64,000 bases of DNA from Archivesica marissinica (GCA_014843695.1 CM026387.1:82765592-82829591); one strand, 5' to 3'. Counted from the first letter of the stretch, positions 1 through 11,689 are shown. Program-made: numbers and translations. Notes: generated by a model not told the origin, from the letters alone.

Positions 1-679
1 TTTAGTTCGAAGTGACGGGGAGGGCTGTAAATAATGTTGTTATAACTTGTAGCCCAACTCATTTGCTTTTTTCCCTCGACAAAAATCTCTGATTTGTTTT
101 TAGTATTGTATGTATATATGTAATGTATTGTATGAAACAATGCAATAACATATTATTAAATCAACAATGGGTGTTGATACAGCTCACTTCGATGTTTGTT
201 CTTATTGCACGAGTGAAGGCGATGCTTTCCGAATGTAGGTACGTCGGGACAACCATTCAGGACAGTCCTACTTTCACTTTGTGTTTGCTATAAACTTATA
301 ATGCATGAAACACTATCTATATTTACTAACTGAAAACAATTATTCAAATTATAAGGCAATAATTTGTAGTTGCATTGCAATTTCTACGTACACACTTATA
401 TTTATTAGAATCGTAAATATTGCTGTCTTTAAGTTGATTTCATACATATTTTGAAGATACCACTACAAGTCAAATCTGCATATTGTTAGATAGATCTAGT
501 ATCATTAATTGTCTCATTCCCATTTTCTACTCTGCTAGCCAATTCCATATATCATCATATTCCATTACATATTAAATATAGTTTCTCTATTTTTCAGCTT
601 TTACATTACTATATTATTCCAATGTGCAGTTCTCACTTATAGTGCTATCTTTTGATTGCATTTGATTGTATATATGTTG
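1..679. other. AT-rich intergenic or intronic DNA, no gene seen
   Basis: No open frame with splice signals and no clear repeat was found here. The minus-strand gene that begins further right may continue through this stretch, because its last visible exon (2553-2683) ends on a good donor and no later exon was found. Confidence 0.5.
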
Positions 680-762
680 AGGGCCTCATGGTAGATTAAC
701 GTTTATTAAATGAGTACTCTCGTTAAATAAAGTCTTTATTATTATTATTATTATTATTACTT
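680..762 (+). mobile_element. 3' end of a retroelement with (TTA)n tail
   Basis: A segment containing GAGGGCCTCATGG and AAATAAAGTC runs into seven or more TTA/ATT repeats. An AATAAA-like box followed by a simple-repeat tail is typical of LINE or SINE 3' ends in mollusc genomes. No body of the element is recognisable upstream. Confidence 0.45.
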
Positions 763-1192
763 TTTATTCCATACGATATAGTGTCGCTTTAATAAAGGCC
801 TGCCAAGTGCCAACAGTGTAACCATACCACAAATCTTGACTTTCGACAGCCAGGCATAGGGCTAAGCAAATTGGTATCCATATTCAGTGGCAATGAGAGT
901 AATTACTGTTAGCATTTAACCTTTTAGGGATTGCTAGGTACAACAGTCCCATTCACTGACGTGTACGCACGCTACTCATTGTCAACACATCTTTAAGACA
1001 TTTTAAACTATCTTGTTGAAGATAATTATGATTACATGTCCATGTACTTACTATTCAGCTTAAAGCGGATATCACTACCTGTCTTAAACACCTTGAACCA
1101 GGCTGGTTTGCTCTGAAAATTTAGCAAATGTTTATAACACATGGCAGGTATAAATGTGAAGAAACGGCCACGGTACGGGACTTAGTCACCAT

Positions 1193-1445
1193 CGAGGAGA
1201 TCTTATGTAAGCAGAACGACTAGATCCCCTGTCTGACCCTAATACAATTAATAGTCTTTCAGATGGGACTTTAATCCGAGGTCTCGTGTCGGTGCTGTAC
1301 ACCGTGTACGTAATAGAACCAGAGGATACTCTGGAATGGGTCTCTGTCTGTATCAATGCACTACCCTCCAAAAATCTAAAATGACTTATATCTTCAGGAG
1401 GCGTCGCTCAGATGGGCAACCGTTAGCGACGATACATAAACACAA
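1193..1445 (+). mobile_element. SINE family B copy, tRNA head truncated
   Basis: It matches the other family B copies (3318, 13690, 21049, 24027, 57232, 61195). In order it has the remnant of a tRNA-like head (CCCTGTCTGACCCTAATA), the body with GGTCTCGTGTCGGTGCT, and the tail GGCAACCG followed by GCGACGATA and ATAAAC. The 5' tRNA half is largely lost. It codes for nothing. Confidence 0.75.
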
Positions 1446-1647
1446 ACAGTTGTTAGAGCGTACAGAGCGGATAGACTACACGTTTTTCTCATCGTTGCCA
1501 GTTGGCGTCCAATGAGGGACCACGACTTCGAGATCATGTTTGGAAATTGGTGGACGAATAACAATTTTGCGAGGAAGCATGTCGCGGTACGTACTTGCTC
1601 AGCATTGTGGATAATATGTGTAAAGGTACAGGCTAGCTCAGTCGGTA

Positions 1648-1740
1648 AGCAAGTAAGTAAGTAAATTCTATTTGTAGAGGGTATCTCATTTAGCCTGGAA
1701 GGTCAAACTTCCATGAGGCCATCTTGAAAAAAACATTATG
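1648..1740 (-). mobile_element. Retroelement 3' end with (TTAC)n tail
   Basis: On the plus strand GTAAGTAAGTAAGTAAATTC is followed by GAGGGTATCTC and CATGAGGCCATCTTG. Read on the minus strand this is a CCTCATGG-containing 3' region ending in (TTAC)n, like the retroelement tail at 680-762 but with another tail unit. Confidence 0.45.
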
Positions 1741-1963
1741 AACATCAACAGTATAACAAGGACCACAATATAACAGGCATATTATATAAAACAAAGGGAA
1801 AATAAAAGAAATGAACATTTGATGGACATACACCGTTACAGTTGGCTTGTAGAAGGTTAGTGGCTCTTACACCATCCGTTCCTGAAATACTGTGCGGACT
1901 CACGGTGTTTTCGGAGTAAGAATCACTTGCCTGTTAGGCCATTCTGGTATATTAGTTTGTACA

Positions 1964-2180
1964 CAATTTATTTTAGCTCGATTGCGAAACAAGTTCTTAC
2001 AACTTATATTAATCACTCTCGAAACTTAATTCCTGGTGGAAGCCATCGCCACTAGGGAGAGAGAAGAGGCAAATTGAATTTAAATTCCTTGTCTAAGGGC
2101 ACACTCGTAACGAGTCCAGCGGAGCTCGAACTCCATACCGTTCGCACCTGAAGCGAACGTGCTATCACTATAAAAGTAAA
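1964..2180 (-). mobile_element. SINE family A copy
   Basis: Read on the minus strand it has a tRNA-like head (box A-like region beside GCGTTCGCTTCAGGTGCGAA in the family; box B-like GTTCGAGCTCC here), a middle with CTCTTCTCTCTCCC, and the tail AGTTGTAAGAACTTGTTTCG then AATAAATT. This copy has diverged in both boxes, so RNA polymerase III activity is doubtful. Confidence 0.8.
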
Positions 2181-2330
2181 GTGTTTGTTTATTATATTGT
2201 CACCCCTATTTAAAGGGCCAGTCATTTCTGACTTATGAGACACCTCTTTTTATGAACATCAGTACTTCCCGAATCCTATGCTTGTATGCCTGGCACAAGG
2301 CTGGTAGGCAATCGGTAACCATTATTTAAC

Positions 2331-2445
2331 TAGCTGGCGGCTCACCAACCGGCCATATCAGAACGAACCACTGACGAGATTCGAACATTCGACATCCCGC
2401 TCCGTAGGCGGACGCCTTAACCACTAGGCCACGAAGCTATGATAT
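2331..2445 (-). mobile_element. tRNA-Arg-like SINE head (family D)
   Basis: On the minus strand GGCCTAGTGGTTAAGGCGTC followed by GCCTACGGAGCG and a box B-like TGTTCGAATCTCG gives a tRNA-shaped head. A genuine tRNA is unlikely because no acceptor stem closes and the sequence runs on without a terminator. A related head lies at 5285. Confidence 0.6.
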
Positions 2446-2552
2446 ACTATTTATTTATCTACAATATTAGACAACATTGATATAATACTGCTTTACAATT
2501 ATTTCAGAACAACACTATATCACAGTAAGGAGGGAACTATCAAAGTACATAC

Positions 2553-2683
2553 CTGTAAAACTATGTCTTTCTGAGAATTAATTGCAATATACCATGTCAT
2601 TGTATAATCGCAAAGGGCAGCGGCGTACTCTATATGCCCTTTCTTGTCCGCCTGCCAATATTTGACTCGCTTCCAAATTCTCT
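2553..2683 (-). CDS. Exon E of the unknown minus-strand gene
   Basis: The acceptor is TTTATTATTGTAG. The exon accepts phase 1 from exon D (A|AG, Lys), reads RIWKRVKYWQADKKGHIEYA then ALCDYTMTWYIAINSQKDIV and ends CAG|GTATGT in phase 0. Its acceptor plus its first about 20 bases are the seed of the 63-bp array that runs upstream in gene direction (2690-3280). Confidence 0.75.
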
Positions 2684-5600
2684 CTACAATAATAAATACA
2701 CACACATTATAATATGTACACTAATGGACTCGCATCCAAATTCTCTCTACAATAATAAATACACATACATTATAATATGTACACTAATGGACTCGCATCC
2801 AAATTCTCTCTACAATAATAAATACACACACATTATAATATGTACACTAATGGACTCGCATCCAAATTCTCTCTACAATAATAAATACACACACATTATA
2901 ATATGTACACTAATGGACTCGCATCCAAATTCTCTCTACAATAATAAATACACACACATTATAATATGTACACTAATGGACTCGCATCCAAATTCTCTCT
3001 ACAATAATAAATACACACACATTATAATATGTACACTAATGGACTCGCATCCAAATTCTCTCTACAATAATAAATACACACACATTATAATATGTACAAT
3101 AACGGACTCGCATCCAAATTCTCTCTACAATAATAAATACACACACATTATAATATGTACAATAACGGACTCGCATCCAAATTCTCTCTACAATAATAAA
3201 TACACACACATTATGATATGTACAATATTGGACTCGCATCCAAATTCTCTCTACAATAATATATACCCGCACATTATGTATAGGATATAAGCCGAAAACG
3301 ATCCAATATACAAAATAGTCGATACCGGTTGCCCATATGAGTGATGCCTCCTGAAGAGATTAGTCATATTAGGATTTTGGAGGATAGTGCAATGATATAG
3401 ACAGAGAACCATTCCAGAGTCTCCTCTGCTTCTTTTATGTGCACGGTATAAAGCACTGACACGAGACTTCGGTTTAAAGTCCCAGATGAAAGATTGTTAA
3501 TTTTATTAGGGTCAGACGGGGGATCGAACCTGCGATCCCTGGAAAACAACTGGACTGCACGATGTCTATTTGCTAAGCATCCGCACATTCCTCTCGGAAA
3601 GGAAAGCCAACTGATGTACGCAAACGAGCCATGGGGTCAGGGAACATGCCCCTCTCAATTTTATTTTATAGTCTATACAAATTTATTTTAGCCTGATTGC
3701 GAAACAAGTTCATACAACTTATATTAATCACTCTCGAGACCTCATTCCTGATGGAGTCCATCGCCACGAGGGAGAGAGAAGAGGCAACGTGGAATTTAAA
3801 TGACTTGCCTAAGAGCACAATCGTAACGGCTCCAGCGGGGCTCGAATTCCGGACATTACGCACCTGAAGCAAACGCGCTACCACTGCGCTATCACGACTT
3901 CCACCTCCTGTTTGCTAACATGTATGTTGTGCATTCTAGAGCCATTTCAGCAGCAGAATAAGATAGAATGTGTCTCTACACGGTATCTTCAGTAGACAGT
4001 GTAAGGGTTAGGTTAAATCTTCGCCTTTTATTGCATATTAATTAATTAATATAATATGTTTAACTTGTTATTTTTGCAATATTTTGAGCAATGTGTACGC
4101 AACTACGTACGTTGCGTACGCAGCAGGTAGCTACGCACCTGGTTAGTGTTATCTATCTATTCATAATACAGTCAAACATGTCTTCAGCAGCCAGCCAAGT
4201 GAACCACATGAAGTGGCTGCTTAGCACAGGTTGCAGCTTAATAGAAGAAGACCTCTATAAGCTATAGCTCTCGGTTTTAATCCTGTTTCATTCATGTATC
4301 TAAATAATGTTGTGTAAAAGTTATATTTGTATATGTTATATTGGTTTGAAATAAACTATTATATGCCAAATGTATAATAAAACAACATATTGGAAATATT
4401 GAAAATGGCTTTATACTGATTGGCTGCTTAATAGAGGTGACCACTAACACAGGTTTGACTGTACAATTTATGCAAATACAATATAGCTAAACTAAACAAC
4501 ATTGGTGTTCATTTCATTGACACTACAGTAAACCCTGTCTTAAGCAGCCAGCCAATGGACTTTCAGAAAGTGGCTGCTTGGCACATGTGGCTACTTAATA
4601 GAGGTCAAATGTATAATAAAACAGCATATTGCGAATTTTGACACTGGCTGCTTAATACAGGTTTGCTGCTTAATACAGGTGACTACTAACACAGGTTTGG
4701 CTGTACACACTATTTAGATAGATGCAAGAAATTAATGTTCAAATAATGTTGTTGACTTACTTGTTTCATCACTATCGTTATTAGCCAGGGTATCAACATC
4801 AACCGCTCCGTTGCTAATGTTTAAATAATGTGGTTGACTTACTTGTTTCATCACTATCTTTATTAGCCAGGGTATCAACATCAACCGCTCCGTTGCTAAT
4901 GTTTAAATAATGTGGTTGACTTACTTGTTTCATCACTATCTTTATTAGCCAGGGTATCAACATCAACCGCTTCGTTGCTAATGTTTAAATAATGTGGTTG
5001 ACTTACTTGTTTCATCACTATCTTTATTAGCCAGGGTATCAACATCAATCACTCCATTGCTTATGTTCAAGTACCGTTGTGTTCCTCGTACCTTGTACAT
5101 ATATTCACATTTTGGTACTTCTATTTTATCACCTATGTCTTGTTTGTATTCAGGATATTCAATTATTGGTCTGTTTTCTGCAAAAGTAACCAAAGCATAT
5201 CATGTAACAAACTATGATATACGGCGGCTGGAGATATATTAGATATGTTGGTGTCTTTGGTGTGTTTTTTCCAATATTATCGTATCCATGGCCTAGTGGT
5301 TAAGGGGTCGGTCTACGGAGTTGGAGGTCGAAGGTAAATTATCTCTAAATGACAGTATAACAAACGTCAATTCAAGTGCATGGATGACCGTTATATGAAA
5401 TCCTACTTTCACTTTTGAAAGTTTATAGACAACAAAAACACTATTTATTGACTCAATGTAATGTTAGTGTTCGAATGCAGTCGGAAGAATTTGTAGTAGT
5501 AATGCACGTATACGTGAAAATACATTGTTTGGCTTATTGTGATGTAATATCGCTTTAAAGGCCCTATTCATAATTCATAACTAATTACCATCAACATTAT

Positions 5601-8600
5601 CAGGAGCTAGTATAGCGCTTGTCTCTATCCATTTACATTTCCCTGTTTTCCTGTCGATTCTCCGTCTTAATATCTGAAAGAAAAATGCCAACACTAATTA
5701 CTACTGTGAGTATCAATTATGTGCATAGCATGATATATATTCACGAGTATTGGTCTATTTCTAATAATTAGAGGTTATTAAACCGCGGAGGTGGGCAATT
5801 TGTGGATATTGGCGCACCTATCCGATATTGGCCTCCAGGCCGGCCCATCGCAGCCGTTTAATAACTTCTTTATTGCATACATAGCCCTATGTTTCTTCTG
5901 CTGTTATTTGCTTATTTCGCTCAGCAATTTTACCGTCAAGAGACAACAATCTGTCAGACAACGACTTTAGTGTTGCTTCGGCGGCCATGTTTACACAATG
6001 TAGTTACTATGTTGTTGCTACCTGTGACACGTGCTCGTGATTCGTTCTCGGCGCGTGCCGGGCCAATGTCGAAATATATTGACCGCGTCGACCAGATATT
6101 TTGCTTTTCTACCATTAAATTTGTTACTATTTATAGTAACGTATGCAATAATGCTGTATGCGGTATTTATTAACGACAATGGTACATGGAAATGCACTGA
6201 CTGTGTATGTTGGCAGAGAAGCAAGTACATTTGGTTAAGTTGCTTATTCCCATACACGCATATGTTTGCACCAACACACGATACCAGAATTGATATATTG
6301 AGTGGCAGCTATACCAAACATGTTTACTAGAACATTTGTAGCTTGACATTTCATGAAATACATGTCCAAGCTTGCTTCTCTATAAGCTTAAACTATATTT
6401 ATTTTACAACGATTGCGAAGCAAGTTTTAACAACTTATATTAATCAGTCTCGTTGGCGCGGATGAAAGTGTAAATGTGGTCATTCGTGTGGGAGGAAACC
6501 GGAGTACCCTGAGAAAACCCACCTGTCCGATCTGGGTTCTCTATAAAAGATGAGATAAATTTAGATTAGATTGGACACTAAGACTGGGAATTGAATAAGA
6601 CTGAAGCAGCGTATGGTGCGGATGTACATATTAACAGTTGATGTAAATAAATAACTTATGTTTCGAGTGGACTCGAACTTTTACTGAACACCAACACAAA
6701 ATGCTATACGATTACGGTACATTTTTACAAACATGTTTCCATGTATTACACAACTTAAATATCAAAATGTGAACACAAAGGATAAAATAAAATACCATAG
6801 AAGGCATAGAAAACACACACGTCGGATAAGTGTGTTTTTACATGAAAAACAATAACTATACAAATATATAGTTTTAAACATTTTGGAATATTTTTAGTTG
6901 TTCAGTTTGTGTTTTGTAATAAAGATGCGATATATCTTTGATGGAATCCTTCGTATTTCGTTTTAGTTTATACAAATTTATTTGAGCTCGATTGCGAAAC
7001 AATTTATTTAAACTTATATTAATCAATCTCGAGACCTCATTCCTGATAGAATCCATCGCCACGAGAGAAGAGGCAACGTGGAATTAAAATGCCTTGCCTA
7101 AGGGTACAATCGTATCGGCTCCAGCGGGGCTCAATCTCCGGACCTTTCGCACCTGAAGCGAATGCGCATCCACCCAGAGTTCGAATCCTTACTGAAGACG
7201 TTACGATTGTACCATTAGGCAAGGCATTTAAATTCCACGTTGCCTCTTCTCTCTCCCTCGTGGCGATGGATTCCATCAGGAATGAGGTCTCGAGAGTGAT
7301 TAATATAAGTTGTAAGAACTTGTTTCGCAATCGAGCTAAAATAAATTTGTATAAACTAATCCATAGATACAAACAAAGACCATATAAACGATAACATGAT
7401 CTGCCAGTATATTATACACAGCTTAATTACCAGTGTAAATCTCGTCTTTCCGTCAACCTTGACATTGCGAAACAGCTTCAATACTTCCGTATGTGTATGT
7501 TCTGGTAGAAAGATATCTTCCGGGTATAAATCACGAAGAAGTACTAATTCGTCGTTGTTACTGCGAATAAACAAAGGAGTAACATTACACACTGTTTCAT
7601 CCGATACGATAGCCAGGTGGAAGTAAATATAACAAGTTTAGTTTCAATATTACATCAAGCCAATACAGCATATGATGTTACTAAAGGCCACATATACGCT
7701 CTCATCCGCGCCAACGAGAGTAAAAACCCCCAACAAATTAATATCCGCGCCAACGAGAGTGATTAATATCCGCGCCAACGAGAGTGATTAATATCCGCGC
7801 CAACGAGAGTGATTAATATCCGCGCCAACGAGAGTGATTAATATCCGCGCCAACGAGAGTGATTAATATCCGCGCCAACGAGAGTGATTAATATCAGTTG
7901 TTAAAACTTGCTTCGCAATCGTTGTAAAATAATAACGTTCATACTTTAAAAACTTTACATAGAACATGAAAATGGCAAGACATGTGCAATACATGCATAT
8001 ATATACAATACATGCGTACATATACAATACATACGTACATATACAATACATGCATACATATATACAATACATGCGTACATATACAATACATGCATACATA
8101 TATACAATACATGCGTACATATACAATACATACGTACATATACAATACATGCGTACATATACAATAAATACATACATACATATATAATACATACATACAT
8201 ATACAATACATGCATACATATACAATACATGCGTATATAAACAATACATGCGTACATATACAATACATACCTACATATACAATACATGCATACATATACA
8301 ATACATGCGTACATATACAATACATGCATATATATATACAATACATGCGTACATATACAATACACGTATACATATACAATACATGCATACATATACAATA
8401 CATGCGTACATATACAATACATACATACATATACAATACATACATACATATACAATACATGCGTACATATACAATACATACATACATATACAATACATAT
8501 ATACATATACAATACATGCGTACATATACAATACATACATACATATACAATACATGCGTACATATACAATACATCATATATATATATTATATATATACAA

Positions 8601-11600
8601 TACATGCGTACATATACAATACATGCATACATATACAATACATGCGTACATATACAATACATACATAAATACATGCATACATATACAATACACGCATACA
8701 TATACAACTACATACATACATATACAACATACATACATACATATACAATACATGCATACATATACAATACATACATACATATACAATACATGCATACATA
8801 TACAATACATACATACATACATATACAATACACATACATATACAATACATGCATACATATACAATACATGCATACATATACAATACATACATACATACAT
8901 ATACAATACATACATACATATACAATACATACATACATATACAATACATACATACATATACAATACATACATACATATACAATACATGCGTACATATACA
9001 ATACATGCATTCATATACAATACATGCATACATATACAATACATGCGTACATATACAATACATACATACATATACAATACATACATACATATACAATACA
9101 TACATACATACATACATATACAATACATACATACATATACAATACATGCATACATATACAATACATGCATACAATACATGCATACATATACAATACATGC
9201 ATACATATACAATACATGCATACATATACAATACATGTACATGCATACATATACAATACATGCATACATACATATACAATACATGCATACATATACAATA
9301 CATGTACATGCATACATATATAATACATGCATACATATACAATACATACATACATATACAATACATACATACATACACAATACATACATACATATACAAT
9401 ACATACATACCTATACAATACATACATACATATACAATACATACATACATATACAATACATACATACATATACAATACATACATACATATACAATACATA
9501 CATACATATACAATACATACATACATACATATACAATACATACATACATATACAATACACGCATACATATACAATACATACATACATATACAATACATAC
9601 ATACATATACAATACATACATACATATACAATACATACATACATATACAATACATGCGTACATATACAATACATGCGTACATATACAATACATGCATATA
9701 TATATACAATACATGCGTACATATACAATACATGCATACATATACAATACATGCATACATATACAATACATACATACATATACAATACATGCATACATAT
9801 ATAATACATGCATACATATACAATACATACATACATATACAATACATGCATACATATACAATACATGCATACATATACAATACATGCATACATATACAAT
9901 ACATGCATACAATACATGCATACATATACAATACATGCATACATATACAATACATGCATACATATACAATACATGCATACATATACAATACATACATACA
10001 TATACGATACATACATACATATACAATACATACATACATATACAATACATGCATACATATACAATACATACATACATATACAATACATACATACATATAC
10101 AATACATACATACATATACAATACATATACAATACATGCATACATATACAATACATATATAATACATGCATACATATACAATATATAAGGCGGAGAAGGT
10201 TCCTATAAGTATTGCATATTATTACTATTTACAAATCTAAGGCACAGCTTACTAATGGTATATTCACACGTATGTATTGGCTATATACATTGTCTTTATG
10301 TTTTATGCTAATAAAATATTTGTATTGTGGATAAAAATAGTGGAGTGTAGATAAGTATGTTCATTCGTGGTAGTTTACATTACGTGTCTACAAGCCATTT
10401 ACCTAGCCCCAGCCACACACCCTGATGTGAATAAGCCAGTCTTGGAATTGTGACCATCAGTTTGGACAAACCATTGCATGACAGCAACAGTTCTACGGAT
10501 TGTAACACTCAGTTTGTATACACACCATTGCATGACAGCACCATTTCTACAGATTGTGACAATCCGTTCGTACACACCATTGCATGACAGCACCATTTCT
10601 ACAGATTGTGACAATCCGTTCGTACACACCATTGCATGACAGCACCATTTCTACAGATTGTGACAATCCGTTCGTACACACAATTGCATGACAGCACCAT
10701 TTCTACAGATTGTGACAATCCGTTCGTACACACCATTGCATGACAGCACAACTTCTACGGATTGTGACAATCAGTTTGTACACACCATTGCTTGACAGCA
10801 CCATTTCTACAGATTGTGACAATCAGTTTGTACACATCATTGCATGACAGCACCATTTCTACGGATTGTGACAATCCGTTCGTAGACACCATTGCATGGC
10901 AGCATCACTTTTACAGATTGTGACAATCAGTTTGTACAAACCATTGCGTGACAGCACCATTTCTACAGATTGTGACAATCAGTGTATACAAACCATTGCA
11001 TGACAGCACCAGTTCTACAGATTGTGACAATCAGTGTATACAAACCATTGCATGACAGCACCAGTTATACGGATTGTGACAATCAGTGTATACAAACCAT
11101 TGCATGACAGCACCAGTTCTACAGATTGTGACAATCAGTGTATACAAACCATTGCATGACAGCACCAGTTCTACAGATTGTGACAATCAGTGTATACAAA
11201 CCATTGCATGACAGCACCACTTCTACGGATTGTGACAATCAGTGTATACAAACCATTGCATGACAGCACCAGTTCTACAGATTGTGACAATCAGTGTATA
11301 CAAACCATTGCATGACAGCACCACTTCTACAGATTGTGACAATCAGTGTATACAAACCATTGCATGACAGCACCACTTCTACGGATTGTGACAATCAGTG
11401 TATACAAACCAATGCACGACAGCACCATTTGTACAGAGTGTGACAGGAATAAACAGTGTGTACAGGAATATAACTTTAGCATACTCAATTTGCATCTGTG
11501 CCGCGGGTCCATCGTGTCTGACGCCAACAAGGAAGTGTCGATAGTAGATAGTGCCATCATGTACTCGGTCTATGTATGAACATAACCGTACCCCGAACTC

Positions 11601-11654
11601 GTCATCTATAGTATCTTCATTGTTATGGGGAATGAGAATTGTGGACTCAAATTC
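2553..11654 (-). CDS. Multi-exon gene of unknown function, five exons visible
   Basis: Five minus-strand exons (11485-11654, 7431-7560, 5589-5673, 5007-5177, 2553-2683) join without breaking frame; the junction phases are 2, 0, 1 and 1. All have AG acceptors and GT donors, mostly strong. Together they encode about 229 residues. I do not recognise the family. The first part is acidic (IPHNNEDTIDDEFGV), the middle is basic (ILRRRIDRKTGKCKW) and the last exon is rich in aromatic residues (RIWKRVKYWQADKK). There is no signal peptide or membrane segment in the visible part. The last exon ends in phase 0 on CAG|GTATGT, so the protein continues left of the window or in unrecognised exons. A possible first exon lies at 13615-13635. 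The introns hold tandem arrays of 19, 52, 63, 73 and 82 bp, SINEs and MITEs. The phase match makes chance unlikely; function is open. Confidence 0.75.
2667..3280. repeat. 63-bp tandem array carrying a splice acceptor
   Basis: About ten copies of a 63-bp unit. Because 63 is divisible by 3 it gives a long open frame on both strands (plus-strand repeat motif DSHPNSLYNNKYTHIIICTL), which is not a gene signal. On the minus strand each unit holds the pyrimidine tract, TTGTAG and the AGAGAATTTGG start of exon E. Confidence 0.9.
3318..3572 (-). mobile_element. SINE family B copy, nearly full length
   Basis: On the minus strand the tRNA-like head contains CAGGTTCGATCCCCCGTCTG (box B). The body GGTCTCGTGTCAGTGCT-like segment and the tail CATATGGGCAACCGGTATCG follow. 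It lies in the intron of the minus-strand gene or just downstream of it. Confidence 0.85.
3671..3905 (-). mobile_element. SINE family A copy, full length
   Basis: It is one of the more complete copies. On the minus strand GTCGTGATAGCGCAGTGGTA is a good box A-like start, GAATTCGAGCCCCGCTGG holds the box B-like segment, and the tail ends GCAATCAGGCTAAAATAAAT. Confidence 0.85.
4169..4461. mobile_element. TA-flanked MITE (CAGTCAAAC termini)
   Basis: The element starts CAGTCAAACATGTC and ends ACAGGTTTGACTG, inverted ends flanked by TA on both sides, as in Tc1/mariner-type MITEs. It contains GCAGCCAGCCAAGTG and no coding sequence. It is 293 bp. Confidence 0.75.
4526..4703. mobile_element. TA-flanked MITE, shorter copy of the same family
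   Basis: It starts CAGTAAACCCTGTC and ends ACAGGTTTGGCTG with TA on both sides and shares GCAGCCAGCCAATGG with the 293-bp neighbour. It is 178 bp and looks like an internally deleted relative. Confidence 0.75.
4735..5062. repeat. 82-bp tandem array carrying exon D's end and donor
   Basis: Four units start at 4735, 4817, 4899 and 4981. The rightmost unit is the true 3' part of exon D plus donor (5007-5177). The other three repeat the last about 53 exonic bases and the ACAA|GTAAGT donor. One unit spells ATCGTTATTAG where the others have ATCTTTATTAG. Confidence 0.9.
5007..5177 (-). CDS. Exon D of the unknown minus-strand gene
   Basis: The acceptor is GGTTACTTTTGCAG. The exon reads ENRPIIEYPEYKQDIGDKIE, then KCEYMYKVRGTQRYLNISNG, then VDTLANKDSDET, and ends ACAA|GTAAGT in phase 1. 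The 3' end of this exon and its donor are repeated three more times just downstream (4735-4980). Confidence 0.75.
5285..5345 (+). mobile_element. tRNA-Arg-like SINE head (family D), decayed
   Basis: ATGGCCTAGTGGTTAAGG followed by GGTCGGTCTACGGAG and GGAGGTCGAAGG resembles the tRNA-like head at 2331-2445 in the opposite orientation. The box B region is damaged. Confidence 0.5.
5589..5673 (-). CDS. Exon C of the unknown minus-strand gene
   Basis: The acceptor is TTTTTCTTTCAG. The exon reads ILRRRIDRKTGKCKWIETSA then ILAPDNVD and ends GATG|GTAATT in phase 1. Only this frame is open across the exon. The basic, tryptophan-containing stretch could suit a nucleic-acid or protein contact, but no family is recognised. 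Confidence 0.72.
6398..6550 (-). mobile_element. SINE family C copy, head lost
   Basis: On the minus strand it has the GGGTTTTCTCAGGG body, CCGGTTTCCTCCCACACG, then GCGCCAACGAGA and the tail GTTGTTAAAACTTGCTTCGC. The 3' 45 bases resemble family A. The tRNA-like head seen at 30551 and 53862 is missing. Confidence 0.75.
6964..7357. mobile_element. Two SINE A copies head to head (inverted pair)
   Basis: The left arm (6964-7178) is a minus-strand family A copy; the right arm (7179-7357) is a plus-strand copy lacking most of its head. The arms share about 170 bases at high identity, for example CTCGAGACCTCATTCCTGAT left and ATCAGGAATGAGGTCTCGAG right. The pair sits 74 bases from the donor of exon B. 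Confidence 0.85.
7431..7560 (-). CDS. Exon B of the unknown minus-strand gene
   Basis: The acceptor is CTTTGTTTATTCGCAG, a strong pyrimidine tract. The exon takes two bases from exon A (giving Asp), reads NNDELVLLRDLYPEDIF and later KLFRNVKVDGKTRFTL, and ends CTG|GTAATT in phase 0. Confidence 0.75.
7700..7936 (+). mobile_element. SINE C tail with an internal 25-bp tandem expansion
   Basis: The end GTTGTTAAAACTTGCTTCGC and ATTAATATCCGCGCCAACGA are the family C 3' part. The 25-bp stretch ATCCGCGCCAACGAGAGTGA plus TTAAT is present about seven times in tandem, whereas other copies hold it once. It lies immediately left of the 19-bp array. Confidence 0.8.
7982..10185. repeat. 19-bp minisatellite (ACAATACATGCATACATAT)
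   Basis: About 115 copies of a 19-bp unit with C/T and G/A variants at the same positions (TGCGTACAT, TGCATACAT, TACATACAT). The unit has no stop in most frames, which yields six overlapping pseudo-frames up to 526 codons; none has other signs of coding. It lies in intron A-B of the minus-strand gene. Confidence 0.95.
10440..11440. repeat. 52-bp tandem array
   Basis: About nineteen units, each with ACCATTGCATGACAGCACCA and AGATTGTGACAATC. The left half reads CCGTTCGTACAC and the right half CAGTGTATACAA at the variable end, so two subfamilies occupy separate blocks. It ends about 45 bases before exon A. Confidence 0.92.
11485..11654 (-). CDS. Exon A of the unknown minus-strand gene
   Basis: The acceptor is a good pyrimidine tract ending in TTACGCAG. 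The exon reads EFESTILIPHNNEDTIDDEF at its start, then RLCSYIDRVHDGTIYYRHF, and ends QMQI before a GA|GTATGC donor in phase 2. It lies between the 52-bp and 73-bp arrays, which reach to within about 45 bases of either edge. The alternative of reading through the donor is possible, because the frame stays open for some codons. Confidence 0.75.
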
Positions 11655-11689
11655 CTGCGTAAGAGAAAATGAAATATTATAAGTTAATG

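Noticed and set aside
2634..3290. 218-codon frame with 21-residue repeats
   Set aside because: The 63-bp period is divisible by 3, so the frame stays open automatically. The minus-strand splice acceptor explains the array better.
5889..6330. Open frames of 94-99 codons on the plus strand and 79 on the minus
   Set aside because: Three frames are open at once and none has family similarity, splice sites or biased codon use.
7863..10208. Very long overlapping open frames (up to 526 codons) on both strands
   Set aside because: All are produced by the 19-bp array, whose unit lacks stops in most frames. Six frames are open at once and no splice or start context supports any.
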